64,000 nucleotides of DNA from positions 62,001 to 126,000 of the forward strand of contig NZ_JAELUP010000103.1 in the NCBI RefSeq assembly GCF_016424485.1, read 5' to 3'. The notes under the pieces were generated by a model. The model worked only from the letters and a program-made list of their open reading frames with translations, was not told where the DNA came from and did not search any database. Below, piece by piece: positions 33,070 through 42,193 of this stretch. This DNA comes from Paenibacillus roseus (lineage in GTDB: Bacteria; Bacillota; Bacilli; Paenibacillales; Paenibacillaceae). Every line of letters begins with the position of its first letter. Position 1 is the stretch's first letter. A program made the translations under genes and the position numbers.

Positions 33070-34398
33070 ATGGGAGTACAAAAGGAAGAGCGATTTTCAA
33101 AGGGTGGCTTTATATTGTCGGCAATTGCAAGTGCCGTAGGTTTAGGAAATATATGGAAATTTCCGTATATTACAGGTGAACACGGCGGAGCAGCGTTCTT
33201 TTTGCTGTTTATTATTTGCTTGCTGCTCGTTGGTTTGCCGCTGCTGCTTGCCGAACTGGCGATCGGCAGAAGCAGCCGAGCAAGCGCAGCTTCTTCGTTT
33301 ACCAAGCTTGGCGGCGGCGGACGAAGCTGGCGTATCGCAGGATTGCTGCAAGTTCTTACGCCTTTTCTAATTTTATGCTTTTATGTTGTTGTCGTCGGCT
33401 GGACGTTTCACTATGCGGTTCTTGCTTTTAGCGGAAGCTTGCAGGCCGGAACGGATTTTGGCGGCGTATTCAAACAGTTTATCGGTGGTTACATGCCGAT
33501 AGTATGGCAAGCCATATCCATGATGCTGATTGGCTGGATTGTCGTCAAGGGCGTCTCTGGCGGAATAGAGCGCTTCAACAAAATACTAATTCCAACTATG
33601 GCCGTGCTGCTGTTGCTGCTGATGATTCGTTCAGTAACACTTCCCGGAGCGGGCGAGGGAATATCGTTCTTCCTGAAGCCGGATTTCTCGCAGCTAACGC
33701 CGGAATCGGCGCTGGTAGCGTTAGGACATGCCTTTTTCTCCTTGTCGCTTGGTATGGGTATCCTGCTGACTTATGGGGCTTATGTCGACCGACGTCAGTC
33801 GCTTGGTCCAGCGGCTCTTGCTATAGGGGCGGGTGATCTCATCTATGCGCTCATTGCTGGTCTGATTATATTCCCGACCATCTTCTCGTTCGGCATTGCG
33901 CCAAATGAGGGACCAAGTCTTGTTTTCATTGCCTTGCCTGCCGCATTTTCCGTGATGCCGCTAGGCACGCTGTTTGGAGGCCTGTTCTTTGTGCTGCTGG
34001 CCATTGCGGCGCTGACCTCCGCCGTCTCCATATTGGAGGTGCCTGTTGCTTTCGCAAAAGAACAGTGGGGCTGGAGTCGTACCAAGGCGGTATGGACGAT
34101 TGCAGGCATCAGCTTCTTGTGCGGTATTCCGCTTGCGGTATCGCTTGGGATGCGGCCGGACCTTGGCTTTTTAGGAAAATCATTATTTGATTGGATTGAC
34201 TTTTTGACGTCCAATATTTTGCTGCCTGTCAGCGGGCTGATCGTCACGATTTTTGCCGGCTATTATTGGAAGCAGGCGGGCGAGGCGGCGGGACTTAGCG
34301 CCAGATGGTTCCGAATTTGGCTGTTTATGCTGCGTTATATTATACCCATACTGATGCTGCTTGTTCTGCTGCACACTTCGGGCATCCTGAAGCTTTAG
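33070..34398 (+). CDS. Sodium-dependent transporter of the NSS/SNF family
   Basis: A 442-residue LeuT-fold transporter with about 11-12 helices. The helix 1 signature FILSAIASAVGLGNIWKFPY (about residues 14-33) carries the unwound Na+/substrate region, followed by GGAAFFLLFIICLLLVGLPL and ELAIGRSS. Bacterial relatives import amino acids or similar small molecules with Na+; the substrate here is unknown. AGGGGTG is 10 nt before ATG 33070; a reading from 33049 lacks a site. It is absent from this position in the Bacillus order and is followed by a weak AAGCT-TT-AGCTT hairpin with a T-run. Confidence 0.88.
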   Translation: MGVQKEERFSKGGFILSAIASAVGLGNIWKFPYITGEHGGAAFFLLFIICLLLVGLPLLLAELAIGRSSRASAASSFTKLGGGGRSWRIAGLLQVLTPFLILCFYVVVVGWTFHYAVLAFSGSLQAGTDFGGVFKQFIGGYMPIVWQAISMMLIGWIVVKGVSGGIERFNKILIPTMAVLLLLLMIRSVTLPGAGEGISFFLKPDFSQLTPESALVALGHAFFSLSLGMGILLTYGAYVDRRQSLGPAALAIGAGDLIYALIAGLIIFPTIFSFGIAPNEGPSLVFIALPAAFSVMPLGTLFGGLFFVLLAIAALTSAVSILEVPVAFAKEQWGWSRTKAVWTIAGISFLCGIPLAVSLGMRPDLGFLGKSLFDWIDFLTSNILLPVSGLIVTIFAGYYWKQAGEAAGLSARWFRIWLFMLRYIIPILMLLVLLHTSGILKL

Positions 34399-34415
34399 CT
34401 TTTTTTGGAAACCGA

Positions 34416-34444
34416 TTGCAAAACAACAGCTTTTTAGGTATAGT
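34416..34444 (+). promoter_or_regulatory. Promoter of the GntR/LacI-type regulator gene
   Basis: TTGCAA (34416-34421) and TATAGT (34439-34444) are separated by 17 bp. The -10 abuts the palindrome at 34444-34465. Confidence 0.55.
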
Positions 34445-34465
34445 TGATATATCATGATACATCAA
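34444..34465. promoter_or_regulatory. Palindromic operator, probably for the regulator's own gene
   Basis: A 22-bp near-perfect palindrome has half-sites TTGATATATCA and TGATACATCAA, with one mismatched pair. It lies between the -10 and the ribosome binding site, a typical place for autorepression by a GntR-type dimer. Confidence 0.65.
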
Positions 34466-34476
34466 GGGAGGACGAG

Positions 34477-35592
34477 ATGGAAGGTCCGCTGTATGAGCAG
34501 ATATATAACTATTTAATGGGCAAGATTCAAAGCGGCGAGCTTACGAGCGGCAGTCGGGTACCTTCTGAAAAAGAGTTGGCTGAGCAATTTCGGGTAAGCC
34601 GCATTACCTCGAAGAAGGCATTGGAAATGCTGGCCGCGGCCAAGGTAATTGAACGGGTACAGGGGAAAGGCTCCTTCGTCGCAGAAGGCTGGTCCGATTC
34701 CAGTCAGTCTGTCCAGCAGAGCGCAGCCGTCCCGCAAAAATGGAAGCTCGTCGGGCTGATGCTTCCGGATTTCGCCGATTCGTACGGGTTGCGGCTTATT
34801 CATGGCATTGAGGAACGTTGCTCGGAGCTCGGGTGCCATATGCTGATGAAAATTACGTATGATAAAAGCACGGAAGAGGAAGAAGCGATTCGCTCGTTCC
34901 AGCAGTTGGGCGTAGACGGTTTTATTATTTTTCCGGTGCATGGCGAGCATTACAATCCGGAATTGCTGCGGCTTGTTTTGGACAAGCAACCCATAGTCCT
35001 CGTCGATCGTTACTTGAAAGGGCTGGCTGCCTGCTCAGTGTATACGGATAACCGCGCGGCTGCAAATGAACTGACGACATATCTGATTCAGCAGGGACAT
35101 TCCAAAATTGGTTTCATTTCGTTGCCAGCTGAAAACACATCAACAATTGAAGATCGGGTACAGGGATATACCGATGCGTTGCTCCGGCATGGCCATCGGT
35201 TAGAGTCCCGATATTTAATGATGAATTTGTACAGCTCCGTCCCGCGCTCATTTGAGGAACGCAATATTAAAATCGATTTTGAAAATGTGCGTGCGTTTGT
35301 GGAGCTTAATCCGGAGCTGACAGCCTTTGTCGCCGCGGAATACAATTTGGCGCTTATACTGCGTGAAGTGTTGCTCAATATGGGTAAAAGCATTCCGGAG
35401 GACGTCAGCATTGTTTGTTTTGATTCACCGCACAATGCTTTCGGGAACCATATGTTTACACATATTGCCCAAAATGAGTTTGACATGGGCAGGCGGGCCG
35501 CAGACTTGTTGCACCAGCAATGGAATGAGCAGGAAGTTGTTTATCAAAATATTGTCCCTCATCAATTTATTAAAGGCGAGTCAACATTGTAG
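34477..35592 (+). CDS. GntR-LacI hybrid sugar-responsive transcription regulator
   Basis: A 371-residue protein with an N-terminal GntR winged helix (about residues 1-70: LYEQIYNYLMGKIQSGELTS, VPSEKELAEQFRVSRITSKK, ERVQGKGSFVAEG) joined to a LacI/GalR-type sugar-binding domain (about 88-371: WKLVGLMLPDFADSYGLRLI, DGFIIFPVHGE, VLVDRYLKG). This is the layout of AraR, the arabinose repressor. Lying directly before the mannan-uptake genes, it probably releases DNA when a manno-oligosaccharide binds. I chose ATG 34477 after AAGGGAGGA; a TTG reading from 34444 starts within the operator. Confidence 0.88.
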   Translation: MEGPLYEQIYNYLMGKIQSGELTSGSRVPSEKELAEQFRVSRITSKKALEMLAAAKVIERVQGKGSFVAEGWSDSSQSVQQSAAVPQKWKLVGLMLPDFADSYGLRLIHGIEERCSELGCHMLMKITYDKSTEEEEAIRSFQQLGVDGFIIFPVHGEHYNPELLRLVLDKQPIVLVDRYLKGLAACSVYTDNRAAANELTTYLIQQGHSKIGFISLPAENTSTIEDRVQGYTDALLRHGHRLESRYLMMNLYSSVPRSFEERNIKIDFENVRAFVELNPELTAFVAAEYNLALILREVLLNMGKSIPEDVSIVCFDSPHNAFGNHMFTHIAQNEFDMGRRAADLLHQQWNEQEVVYQNIVPHQFIKGESTL

Positions 35593-35611
35593 ACTGTAGA
35601 CGAGTCCGATT

Positions 35612-35639
35612 AAAAGCCCGGCGTGCAGCCGGGCTTTTT
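35612..35639 (+). terminator. Intrinsic terminator after the regulator gene
   Basis: AAAGCCCGGC and GCCGGGCTTTTT form a 10-bp stem with a five-base loop and a T-run. It isolates the regulator gene from the ABC-mannosidase operon. Confidence 0.9.
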
Positions 35640-35678
35640 ACATTCTCATGATATACCAACTGAAATAATAAATTTATA

Positions 35679-35728
35679 TTGACATATTAACATAATAGAT
35701 TTAACATATTATTTGCAAACGCTTAATT
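35679..35728 (+). promoter_or_regulatory. Promoter and cre-like site of the mannan operon
   Basis: A perfect TTGACA (35679-35684) and a weak TAACAT (35702-35707) are separated by 17 bp in AT-rich DNA. TTGCAAACGCTTAATT at 35713-35728 fits 14 of 16 positions of the catabolite-responsive element WTGNAARCGNWWNCAW, just past the -10, where CcpA could repress. LacI-type operators look similar, so the site might instead serve another regulator. Confidence 0.55.
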
Positions 35729-35751
35729 ATGAACACAGGGGGCATTTTTGA

Positions 35752-37050
35752 ATGAAAAAGTGGATGAGTACCATTGTAGTGGGAGTCATACTGGTTGGAC
35801 TTTTATCAGGTTGTGGCAGCAGCAGTGGGAATACCGGGAAAAGTTCTGAAGGTACTGGGAAAGAAACAAACAAACCAGTTGAGCTCACGTTCTGGGGTGA
35901 CTGGGGAGGCGAAGGCCAGAAGCAATTTGAAACGATGGTTAATGCTTTTAACGAATCGCAAGACAAGATTCGCGTGAAATACGTACTGCAACAGGACATG
36001 ATTACAAAGTTTCTGACAGCTTCTACATCCGGCGGATCGCCTGACATCATGTTCTGGGACCGTTGGCGCACAAGCTTGTATGCGCCGAAGAATGTCCTGC
36101 ATCCAATTGATGAATACCTGGATCGTGACGGTATTTCCAGAAGCGATTACTACGATGAGGCGCTGAAGGAACTTTCCTATAAGGATAAGTTGTATGGACT
36201 GCCTTTGACTGTTGATGCGAGAGCTTTGTTCTATAACAAAACGATGTTCAAGGAAGCTGGTCTGGAGGCTCCTACGAATTGGGCAGAATTGGAACAGGCA
36301 GCTGCAAAATTGACGAAGTGGAATGGAAACAAGCTGGAAGTCGCCGGTTTGTCGCTGGGTGACCCTGGACTTTTCAGCATGTATGTGCAGCAAGCAGGCG
36401 GTAAAATGCTGAACGATGCAGGAGATGCAACGGCTTTTAACAGCGAAGCGGGCAAAGAAGTTCTCGGTCTGTGGGGACGTCTGTTGAATGAGCATAAGGC
36501 TTATAAGCTTGGCTTTGAGCAAGGACTTGGCGAAGGTCAGGATGCCTTTGTAACGGGTAAGCTGGCCATGAATTTCACGGGTCCTTGGATGCTCAGTACG
36601 TATAAAAAGTACGGCAAAGACCTTGATTTCGGTATTGTCCCGCCTCCGGCAGGGCCAAATGGCGATAAGGCAAGCGTAATGGGCGGATTCGGACTTGTAA
36701 TTGCCGAAGGTTCCAAACATAAGGAAGAAGCATGGGAATTTGTGAAGTGGTGGCTGGCCAATAAAGATAACGTTCTGCTGTGGTCAAAAACAAGCTTGAA
36801 CATCCCGGGTTTTAAACCGGCGCTTGAAGATCCATTCTTTAAAGATGATCCAAGCTGGAAGCCATTCCTGGATACGCTGGAATTCGCAAAAATCAGACCG
36901 CAGCATCCTGGCTACTCTGTGATGGAAGTTGACGGATTGATTCCGAACTTGCAATTGTTCCTGGAAGGCAAGCAGGATGCAGATACAACGCTTAAAAAAT
37001 CAGCGGATCAAGGAGACAGATTGTTGAAGGATAACAATTTATTGAAATAA
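35752..37050 (+). CDS. ABC sugar transporter, substrate-binding lipoprotein
   Basis: A 432-residue family 1 extracellular solute-binding protein. The signal peptide ends at LLSGC (acylated Cys near residue 22), followed by a Ser/Gly linker and ELTFWGDWGG, PDIMFWDRW, LYGLPLTVDARALFYNK, and GKLAMNFTGPW. Given the neighbouring mannanases it probably binds alpha-1,6-manno-oligosaccharides. The gene is first in the operon, and a hairpin separates it from GH125, which would favour higher lipoprotein levels. Confidence 0.88.
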   Translation: MKKWMSTIVVGVILVGLLSGCGSSSGNTGKSSEGTGKETNKPVELTFWGDWGGEGQKQFETMVNAFNESQDKIRVKYVLQQDMITKFLTASTSGGSPDIMFWDRWRTSLYAPKNVLHPIDEYLDRDGISRSDYYDEALKELSYKDKLYGLPLTVDARALFYNKTMFKEAGLEAPTNWAELEQAAAKLTKWNGNKLEVAGLSLGDPGLFSMYVQQAGGKMLNDAGDATAFNSEAGKEVLGLWGRLLNEHKAYKLGFEQGLGEGQDAFVTGKLAMNFTGPWMLSTYKKYGKDLDFGIVPPPAGPNGDKASVMGGFGLVIAEGSKHKEEAWEFVKWWLANKDNVLLWSKTSLNIPGFKPALEDPFFKDDPSWKPFLDTLEFAKIRPQHPGYSVMEVDGLIPNLQLFLEGKQDADTTLKKSADQGDRLLKDNNLLK

Positions 37051-37131
37051 ATAAAGCCTAGGCAAGCAGCTATTAGTCTATGGCTAAATAGTTCAGTGGA
37101 AATAAAACAAGCATAGAGAAAACACAGCACA

Positions 37132-37160
37132 GGGAGCAGCGGTACATTGGCATGCTCCCT
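37132..37160 (+). other. Hairpin between the binding-protein gene and GH125
   Basis: GGGAGCA (37132-37138) and TGCTCCC (37153-37159) form a 7-bp stem with a 14-nt loop and no T-run. Such stems commonly protect the upstream binding-protein message. The rest of 37051-37189 shows nothing gene-like. Confidence 0.45.
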
Positions 37161-37189
37161 ACAAGCTGCTAACGGAGGAGAGAAACCAT

Positions 37190-38476
37190 ATGACCATTAT
37201 ATCGACAACAGCACTGGATGGCTGGATTGCAGAGGTTCAGGAGAAGCTGTCGCAGAGAACGAAGACGCAAGCGATGTTTGCAACCTGTATTCGCAACACG
37301 ATTGAAACGACGATGAAACGCCAAAGCGACGGAACAGCCTTCGTCATTACAGGTGATATACCTGCCATGTGGTTGCGCGACTCAGCGGCCCAGGCGCGGC
37401 CATATTTGCTGCTGGCAAGCCGGGACCCTGAGGTGGAAAAGCTGCTGCTCGGCATTGTGGAGCGGCAATTGCAATTTGTTCTGCATGATCCTTATGCCAA
37501 CGCATTTAACGAGTCGCCAAGCGGCCAAGGCCATCAGAATGACCTGACAGAGATGACACCATGGATTTGGGAACGCAAATATGAGATCGATTCGCTTTGC
37601 TATCCGATTCAGCTAGCTTACCTGGTATGGAAGAATACAGGACAAACATCGCAGTTTAACAATACATTTATAGCAGCCGCAGATGCCATTATTAAATTAT
37701 GGATTAAGGAGCAAAACCATGAGGAACAGTCCAGCTACCGATTTGAGCGGTCAGACTGCCCTCCATCGGATACGCTTACGCGTGAAGGCAAAGGCGAGCC
37801 TACCGCGCCGACGGGAATGACATGGTCTGCCTTCCGTCCGAGCGATGACGCTTGCCAGTATGGTTATTTGGTCCCGTCCAATATGTTTGCGGTTGTTGTG
37901 CTTGGCTACCTGGCCGAGATCGCAAGCAGTGTGCTTGGGGACGCAGAACTTCAAGCAAGAGCGGAGGCGCTTGCTGCCGAGATCGACGCCGGTATCCAGA
38001 AACACGGTATCGTGGAGCATCGTGAGTATGGCAAAATCTTTGCCTATGAGACGGATGGTCTCGGTAACTATAATCTGATGGACGATGCCAACGTGCCAAG
38101 TTTGTTGTCCCTGCCTTATCTTGGCTATTGCGACGAGGATGATCCGATCTATGTGAACACACGCCGCTTTATTCTGAGCGAGGGAAATCCTTATTTCTTC
38201 AAAGGAAGCGCAGCCGAAGGTATCGGGAGTCCGCATACGCCGCACCATTACATTTGGCATATCGCGCTTGCAATGCAGGGATTGACCGCGCCGGATCAGC
38301 AAGAAAAGCTGCGCTTGCTTGATTTGTTGGAGCAAACAGATGCCGGCAAGGGCATGATGCATGAGGGCTTCAACGCCGATCGTCCGGAAGAATTCACACG
38401 GGAATGGTTTTCCTGGGCCAATATGATGTATTGTGAGCTCGTTTTAGACATTTGCGACATGCGCGTCAATAAATGA
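37190..38476 (+). CDS. GH125 exo-alpha-1,6-mannosidase
   Basis: A 428-residue metal-independent alpha-mannosidase. Family motifs are VITGDIPAMWLRDSAAQARP (about residues 52-71), MTWSAFRPSDDACQYGYLVP (about 209-228, holding the acid aspartate region), GNPYFFKG, MMHEGFN and FTREWFSWANMMY (holding the catalytic base glutamate). GH125 enzymes remove single mannoses from alpha-1,6-linked chains by inversion. There is no signal peptide, so it acts on imported oligosaccharides in the cytoplasm. GGAGGAGAG precedes the ATG. Confidence 0.92.
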   Translation: MTIISTTALDGWIAEVQEKLSQRTKTQAMFATCIRNTIETTMKRQSDGTAFVITGDIPAMWLRDSAAQARPYLLLASRDPEVEKLLLGIVERQLQFVLHDPYANAFNESPSGQGHQNDLTEMTPWIWERKYEIDSLCYPIQLAYLVWKNTGQTSQFNNTFIAAADAIIKLWIKEQNHEEQSSYRFERSDCPPSDTLTREGKGEPTAPTGMTWSAFRPSDDACQYGYLVPSNMFAVVVLGYLAEIASSVLGDAELQARAEALAAEIDAGIQKHGIVEHREYGKIFAYETDGLGNYNLMDDANVPSLLSLPYLGYCDEDDPIYVNTRRFILSEGNPYFFKGSAAEGIGSPHTPHHYIWHIALAMQGLTAPDQQEKLRLLDLLEQTDAGKGMMHEGFNADRPEEFTREWFSWANMMYCELVLDICDMRVNK

Positions 38477-38500
38477 AATCATCAGAGAGGATGATCGCCA

Positions 38501-39388
38501 GTGTTCCGTTCTCGTAATCTGCACGGACATCAAGCGCGTATGGCTTATTTGTTCATAACGCCTACTCTGCTGTTGTTCGGTATATTTACGGTCATACCTG
38601 TGTTTATGGCTTTTTATTTAAGCTTTACGAATTACGATGTGCTAAGTCGAATGGATTGGGTCGGCTTCAGCAACTACAAGAAGCTGGTTGGGGACAGTCT
38701 GTTATGGCAGACTTTCCTGAATGTGTTTTACTACACGATCGTATTCGTACCGCTTAATATTTTATTATCTCTGCTGATCGCGCTGCTGCTCAATCGGGCA
38801 AGCCGTGCTGTGAAGCTGTTCCGTACGCTTAATTATTTGCCGACGCTGACCTCCGCTGTAGCGGCAGCGACGGTCTGGATTTGGGTTTTGCATCCGGAAT
38901 ACGGACTGCTTAACGGATTTTTAGGCTACTTTGGCGTGACGGGTCCGGCTTGGCTGTCGGAGACAAGTACGGCCATGCTTTCCATTATTATGGTGACGCT
39001 GTGGCAATCGCTTGGCTCCAACATGATTATTTATTTGGCGGGATTGCAGGGCGTACCGGATTATTTGTACGAGTCCTCCAAGCTTGACGGAGCGAATGCA
39101 TTTCACCGGTTTCGCTATATTACTTGGCCGCAATTGCGTCCGACTACGTTCCTTGTAAGCACCATGTCAATTATCGGAGCGCTGCAGTTGTTTGACCAGG
39201 CCTTCGTACTGACTCAAGGTGGACCGGCCAATGCAACGAAGACACCTGTATACCTGATTTATCAGCAAGGGTTCAATCAATTGGATATGGGTTACGCTTC
39301 GGCGCAAGCATTTGTACTGGCGCTTTGTATTTTAGCTTTTTCATTAATCAACATGAAACTTTCACGGGCTGAGGAGCCTATTGTATGA
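38501..39388 (+). CDS. ABC sugar transporter permease, MalF-like
   Basis: A 295-residue permease with six helices; the first is ARMAYLFITPTLLLFGIFTV. The ATPase-contact EAA loop reads YLYESSKLDGANAFHRFRYI (about residues 188-207). The GTG start at 38501 has AGAGAGGATG upstream. It pairs with the next gene product to carry the sugar bound by the upstream lipoprotein. Confidence 0.9.
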   Translation: MFRSRNLHGHQARMAYLFITPTLLLFGIFTVIPVFMAFYLSFTNYDVLSRMDWVGFSNYKKLVGDSLLWQTFLNVFYYTIVFVPLNILLSLLIALLLNRASRAVKLFRTLNYLPTLTSAVAAATVWIWVLHPEYGLLNGFLGYFGVTGPAWLSETSTAMLSIIMVTLWQSLGSNMIIYLAGLQGVPDYLYESSKLDGANAFHRFRYITWPQLRPTTFLVSTMSIIGALQLFDQAFVLTQGGPANATKTPVYLIYQQGFNQLDMGYASAQAFVLALCILAFSLINMKLSRAEEPIV

Positions 39389-39403
39389 CGGAGGTGAACA
39401 GTG

Positions 39404-40300
39404 ATGCACACAGCAAGTATCCAGTCTTATGCGCGGCGTAAGCGCGCTCTAGGCACTGTCCTTTTTTACATTGTCGCCAGCATTATTTCATTGGCTATGT
39501 TCTTGCCCTTCTTGTGGAGCTTACTGACCTCCCTGAAGCCTGACGATGAAATATTCGCCTTACCGATCAAATGGCTCCCTTCCCAGTTCACGTTGGAGCA
39601 TTACCGAGACGCATTTACGACAGTGCCGTTTTTCAAATATTTCGGCAACTCTTTATACCTGGCTGTTATGGGCGTTGTGACCAACCTGTTCTTTGGTTCG
39701 CTTAGCGGCTATGCTTTTGCCAAATTGTCTTTTAAATTAAACAAGCCGCTCTTCCGGGTGCTGCTGGCAGCGATGATGATTCCCGGTGTTGTCACCATGA
39801 TTCCAAGCTTTTATGTGTTGATGCATATTCCCTTCATAGGTGGGAACGACTGGCTGGGAAATGGCGGTCATGGGCTGGTTAACTCCTTCTGGGCAATTAT
39901 TTTGCCGGGCGCCTCAGGAACCTTTGCGGTATTTTTTATGCGGCAATTTTTCTTGACGCTCCCCAATGACATGATGGAGGTGGCACGCATTGAAGGCGCC
40001 GGAGAGTTCCGGATCTTCTGGCAAATCTATTTGCCGCTGACCAAGCCAGCGCTGGCTACCCTTGGGATTTTTACCTTCCAGGCGGGCTGGAACGCTTTCC
40101 TGTGGCCGATGATCGTGCTCAACGATCCCGCAAAACATACGATTCAAATGGGGCTTCAGGCATTCTCGTATAATTACCAGACGGATTTCGGGCCTATGAT
40201 GGCTGGAGCGCTGGTTGCGATTTTACCGATACTCATTTTGTTTGTATTACTGCAAAAATATTTTGTACAAGGCATTGCGTTTAGCGGTGTGAAAGGTTAA
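39404..40300 (+). CDS. ABC sugar transporter permease, MalG-like
   Basis: A 298-residue second permease with six helices and the EAA loop MMEVARIEGAGEFRIFWQIY (about residues 191-210). GGAGGTGA is 8 nt from ATG 39404; an adjacent GTG 39401 is also possible. No ATPase gene follows, as is common for sugar importers that share an MsmX-type ATPase. Confidence 0.9.
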   Translation: MHTASIQSYARRKRALGTVLFYIVASIISLAMFLPFLWSLLTSLKPDDEIFALPIKWLPSQFTLEHYRDAFTTVPFFKYFGNSLYLAVMGVVTNLFFGSLSGYAFAKLSFKLNKPLFRVLLAAMMIPGVVTMIPSFYVLMHIPFIGGNDWLGNGGHGLVNSFWAIILPGASGTFAVFFMRQFFLTLPNDMMEVARIEGAGEFRIFWQIYLPLTKPALATLGIFTFQAGWNAFLWPMIVLNDPAKHTIQMGLQAFSYNYQTDFGPMMAGALVAILPILILFVLLQKYFVQGIAFSGVKG

Positions 40301-40322
40301 ATCCAAAACAGGAGTGGCAGAT

Positions 40323-41384
40323 ATGAATCAACTGGGACAAAGCTGGTCGGAGAGGGCCGAGCAAGCGCAGGCAGCGCTGGAGCGTCATTATTGGAATGGC
40401 GATATTCGCATGTATAACATTGAAACGCCTTGTCCGAACGGCGCGTGCAATACGATTTTTCATTACTGGTGGATGGCTCACGCGGTGGAGGCTCTTGTAG
40501 ATGGACTAGAGCGAACAGGCGAGACGCACTACTCCCAGAGACTCAGCGAGCTTTTTGACGGATTGCTGGAACGTAACGGCGGCTCATGGCCTAATGAGCT
40601 TTATGACGATATGGAGTGGATGGCAATCGGGTGGCTGCGTGCATTTGCAGTTACTGGCGAGGAGAAATACAAGAAGGCTGTGCTGGAATTATGGACCGAT
40701 ATTCAGACTGGCTGGAACGACCATATGGGCGGCGGCATTGCCTGGCAGAAGAGCCAGCTTGATTACAAGAATACGCCGGCCAATGCTCCCGGGGTTATTT
40801 TGGCTGCAAGATTGTACAGGCAGTTCGGAAATCAGGAGGATCTGGAGTGGGCGAAGCGCATTTATCGCTGGTTGAAGGACAATCTGGTCGATCCGGAGAG
40901 CGGTTTTGCATGGGATGGCATGAACCGGCTCGGAGACGGAGCAATCGATAAGGATTGGGCTTTCACTTACTGTCAGGGTGTTGTCATTGGCGCAGCCCAT
41001 GAGCTTTATACTATTACGAAAGAAGCAGCCTATGGGGAGGATATCGCGCGGACGTCTGCTGCTGCAATAGCGCGGCTCGTTGATCCAACAAGCGGTTTGC
41101 TGCCTGACGAAGGTCCTGGAGACGCCGGCTTGTTCAAGGGAATTCTGGTCCGCTACGCGGCGCTGGCCGCGCTTGACAGTTCGCTCCAGCTTCAGAACCT
41201 GACTGAGCTTGTACAAATCAATGCGCAAGCGCTCTGGTCACAGGGAAGACTGGCGGACAACACGCTGTTCGGCACGGGTTGGGGAAGTGCGCCTGAGGGC
41301 ATCGTTCAGCTTGGCACGCAGATCAGCGGCGTCATTTTGCTGGAGATGGCGGCAAAGCTGGAAGCGGCTGCGGAGCAAAGGTGA
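40323..41384 (+). CDS. GH76 glycoside hydrolase, intracellular alpha-1,6-mannanase
   Basis: A 353-residue (alpha/alpha)6-barrel protein. ELYDDMEWMAIGWLRAFAVT (about residues 95-114) holds the paired catalytic aspartates of GH76; NTPANAPGVILAARLYRQ and WAFTYCQGVVIGAAHEL match other conserved stretches. There is no signal peptide, so it would cut imported alpha-1,6-manno-oligosaccharides in the cytoplasm and supply GH125. AGGAG is 8 nt before ATG 40323. A decayed relative follows at once. Confidence 0.88.
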   Translation: MNQLGQSWSERAEQAQAALERHYWNGDIRMYNIETPCPNGACNTIFHYWWMAHAVEALVDGLERTGETHYSQRLSELFDGLLERNGGSWPNELYDDMEWMAIGWLRAFAVTGEEKYKKAVLELWTDIQTGWNDHMGGGIAWQKSQLDYKNTPANAPGVILAARLYRQFGNQEDLEWAKRIYRWLKDNLVDPESGFAWDGMNRLGDGAIDKDWAFTYCQGVVIGAAHELYTITKEAAYGEDIARTSAAAIARLVDPTSGLLPDEGPGDAGLFKGILVRYAALAALDSSLQLQNLTELVQINAQALWSQGRLADNTLFGTGWGSAPEGIVQLGTQISGVILLEMAAKLEAAAEQR

Positions 41385-41390
41385 GCAAAT

Positions 41391-42171
41391 GGCGAACCGG
41401 GTGTTTGAAAATTTGGAAAAAGTCGGCGGAGCAGCCGGGCCTACGATGCGATCGGGGATGCTGGTACATGGATGAAGTGCTTGATTTGTGGACAGATATC
41501 AACACAGCATGGAACGAGCATATCGGTGGCGAAATGGCCTGGAAGAAAGATCAGTTGACTGCAAAAACACGCCGGCTAACGCCCCGGCCGCCATTTTGGC
41601 GGCCAGGCTGTTCCGCCGTCGCGGCGATGCTGCTGACCTGGAGTGGGCGAAGCGCATTTATGCATGGAATAAGGACAATTCGGCTGATCCGGAGAGCGGC
41701 TTTGTGTGGGACGGCATGAACCGGCTTGGTAATGGAGAGATTGACAAGGACTGGGCGTTTACATACTGCCAGGGCGTCTTTATCGGTGCAGGTCTGGAAT
41801 GATATGCGTGCACTGTGGAAAACGCTTACATTCAGGACGTGAAACGCACAAGCCTTGCCTCACGAGAGCGGCTTGCAGACAGTGCTACCGGATTGCTGCC
41901 TGATGAGGGTATTGACGATACAGGGCTGTTCAAAGGAATTTTTGTCCGCTATTTAACGCTGCTTATGAAAGCTGATTCCTCTGAGGAGAAAGTATGGGGA
42001 CCTATTTTGCAGCGAAACGGTGAAATTCTATGGAAGGAGGGGATTGAGGCGTCTTGCGGGCTTGCCGGCCCATCATGGGAAAGACCGTCGCAGTTGCCGG
42101 TACAGCTTAGGGTGCAGCTTAGTGCGGCGATGATTTTGGAAGCGCTTGCTGAATTGGAAAGTACAAATTAA
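41391..42171 (+). pseudogene. Decayed second GH76 gene
   Basis: Segments in two frames line up with the intact GH76 just upstream: EVLDLWTDINTAWNEHIGGE in one frame, then after a shift near 41550 KNTPANAPAAILAARLF, WDGMNRLGNGEIDKDW and TYCQGVFIGAGLE in another. A TGA at 41800-41802 replaces a leucine codon, after which the same frame runs on (ADSATGLLPDEGIDDTGLF) to 42171. The N-terminal third, with the catalytic Asp pair, is missing. The DNA differs widely from the intact copy, so this was a separate GH76 gene that has since decayed, not a fresh duplicate. Confidence 0.85.
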
Positions 42172-42193
42172 GCACAATTTTAGGAGGATGTAT

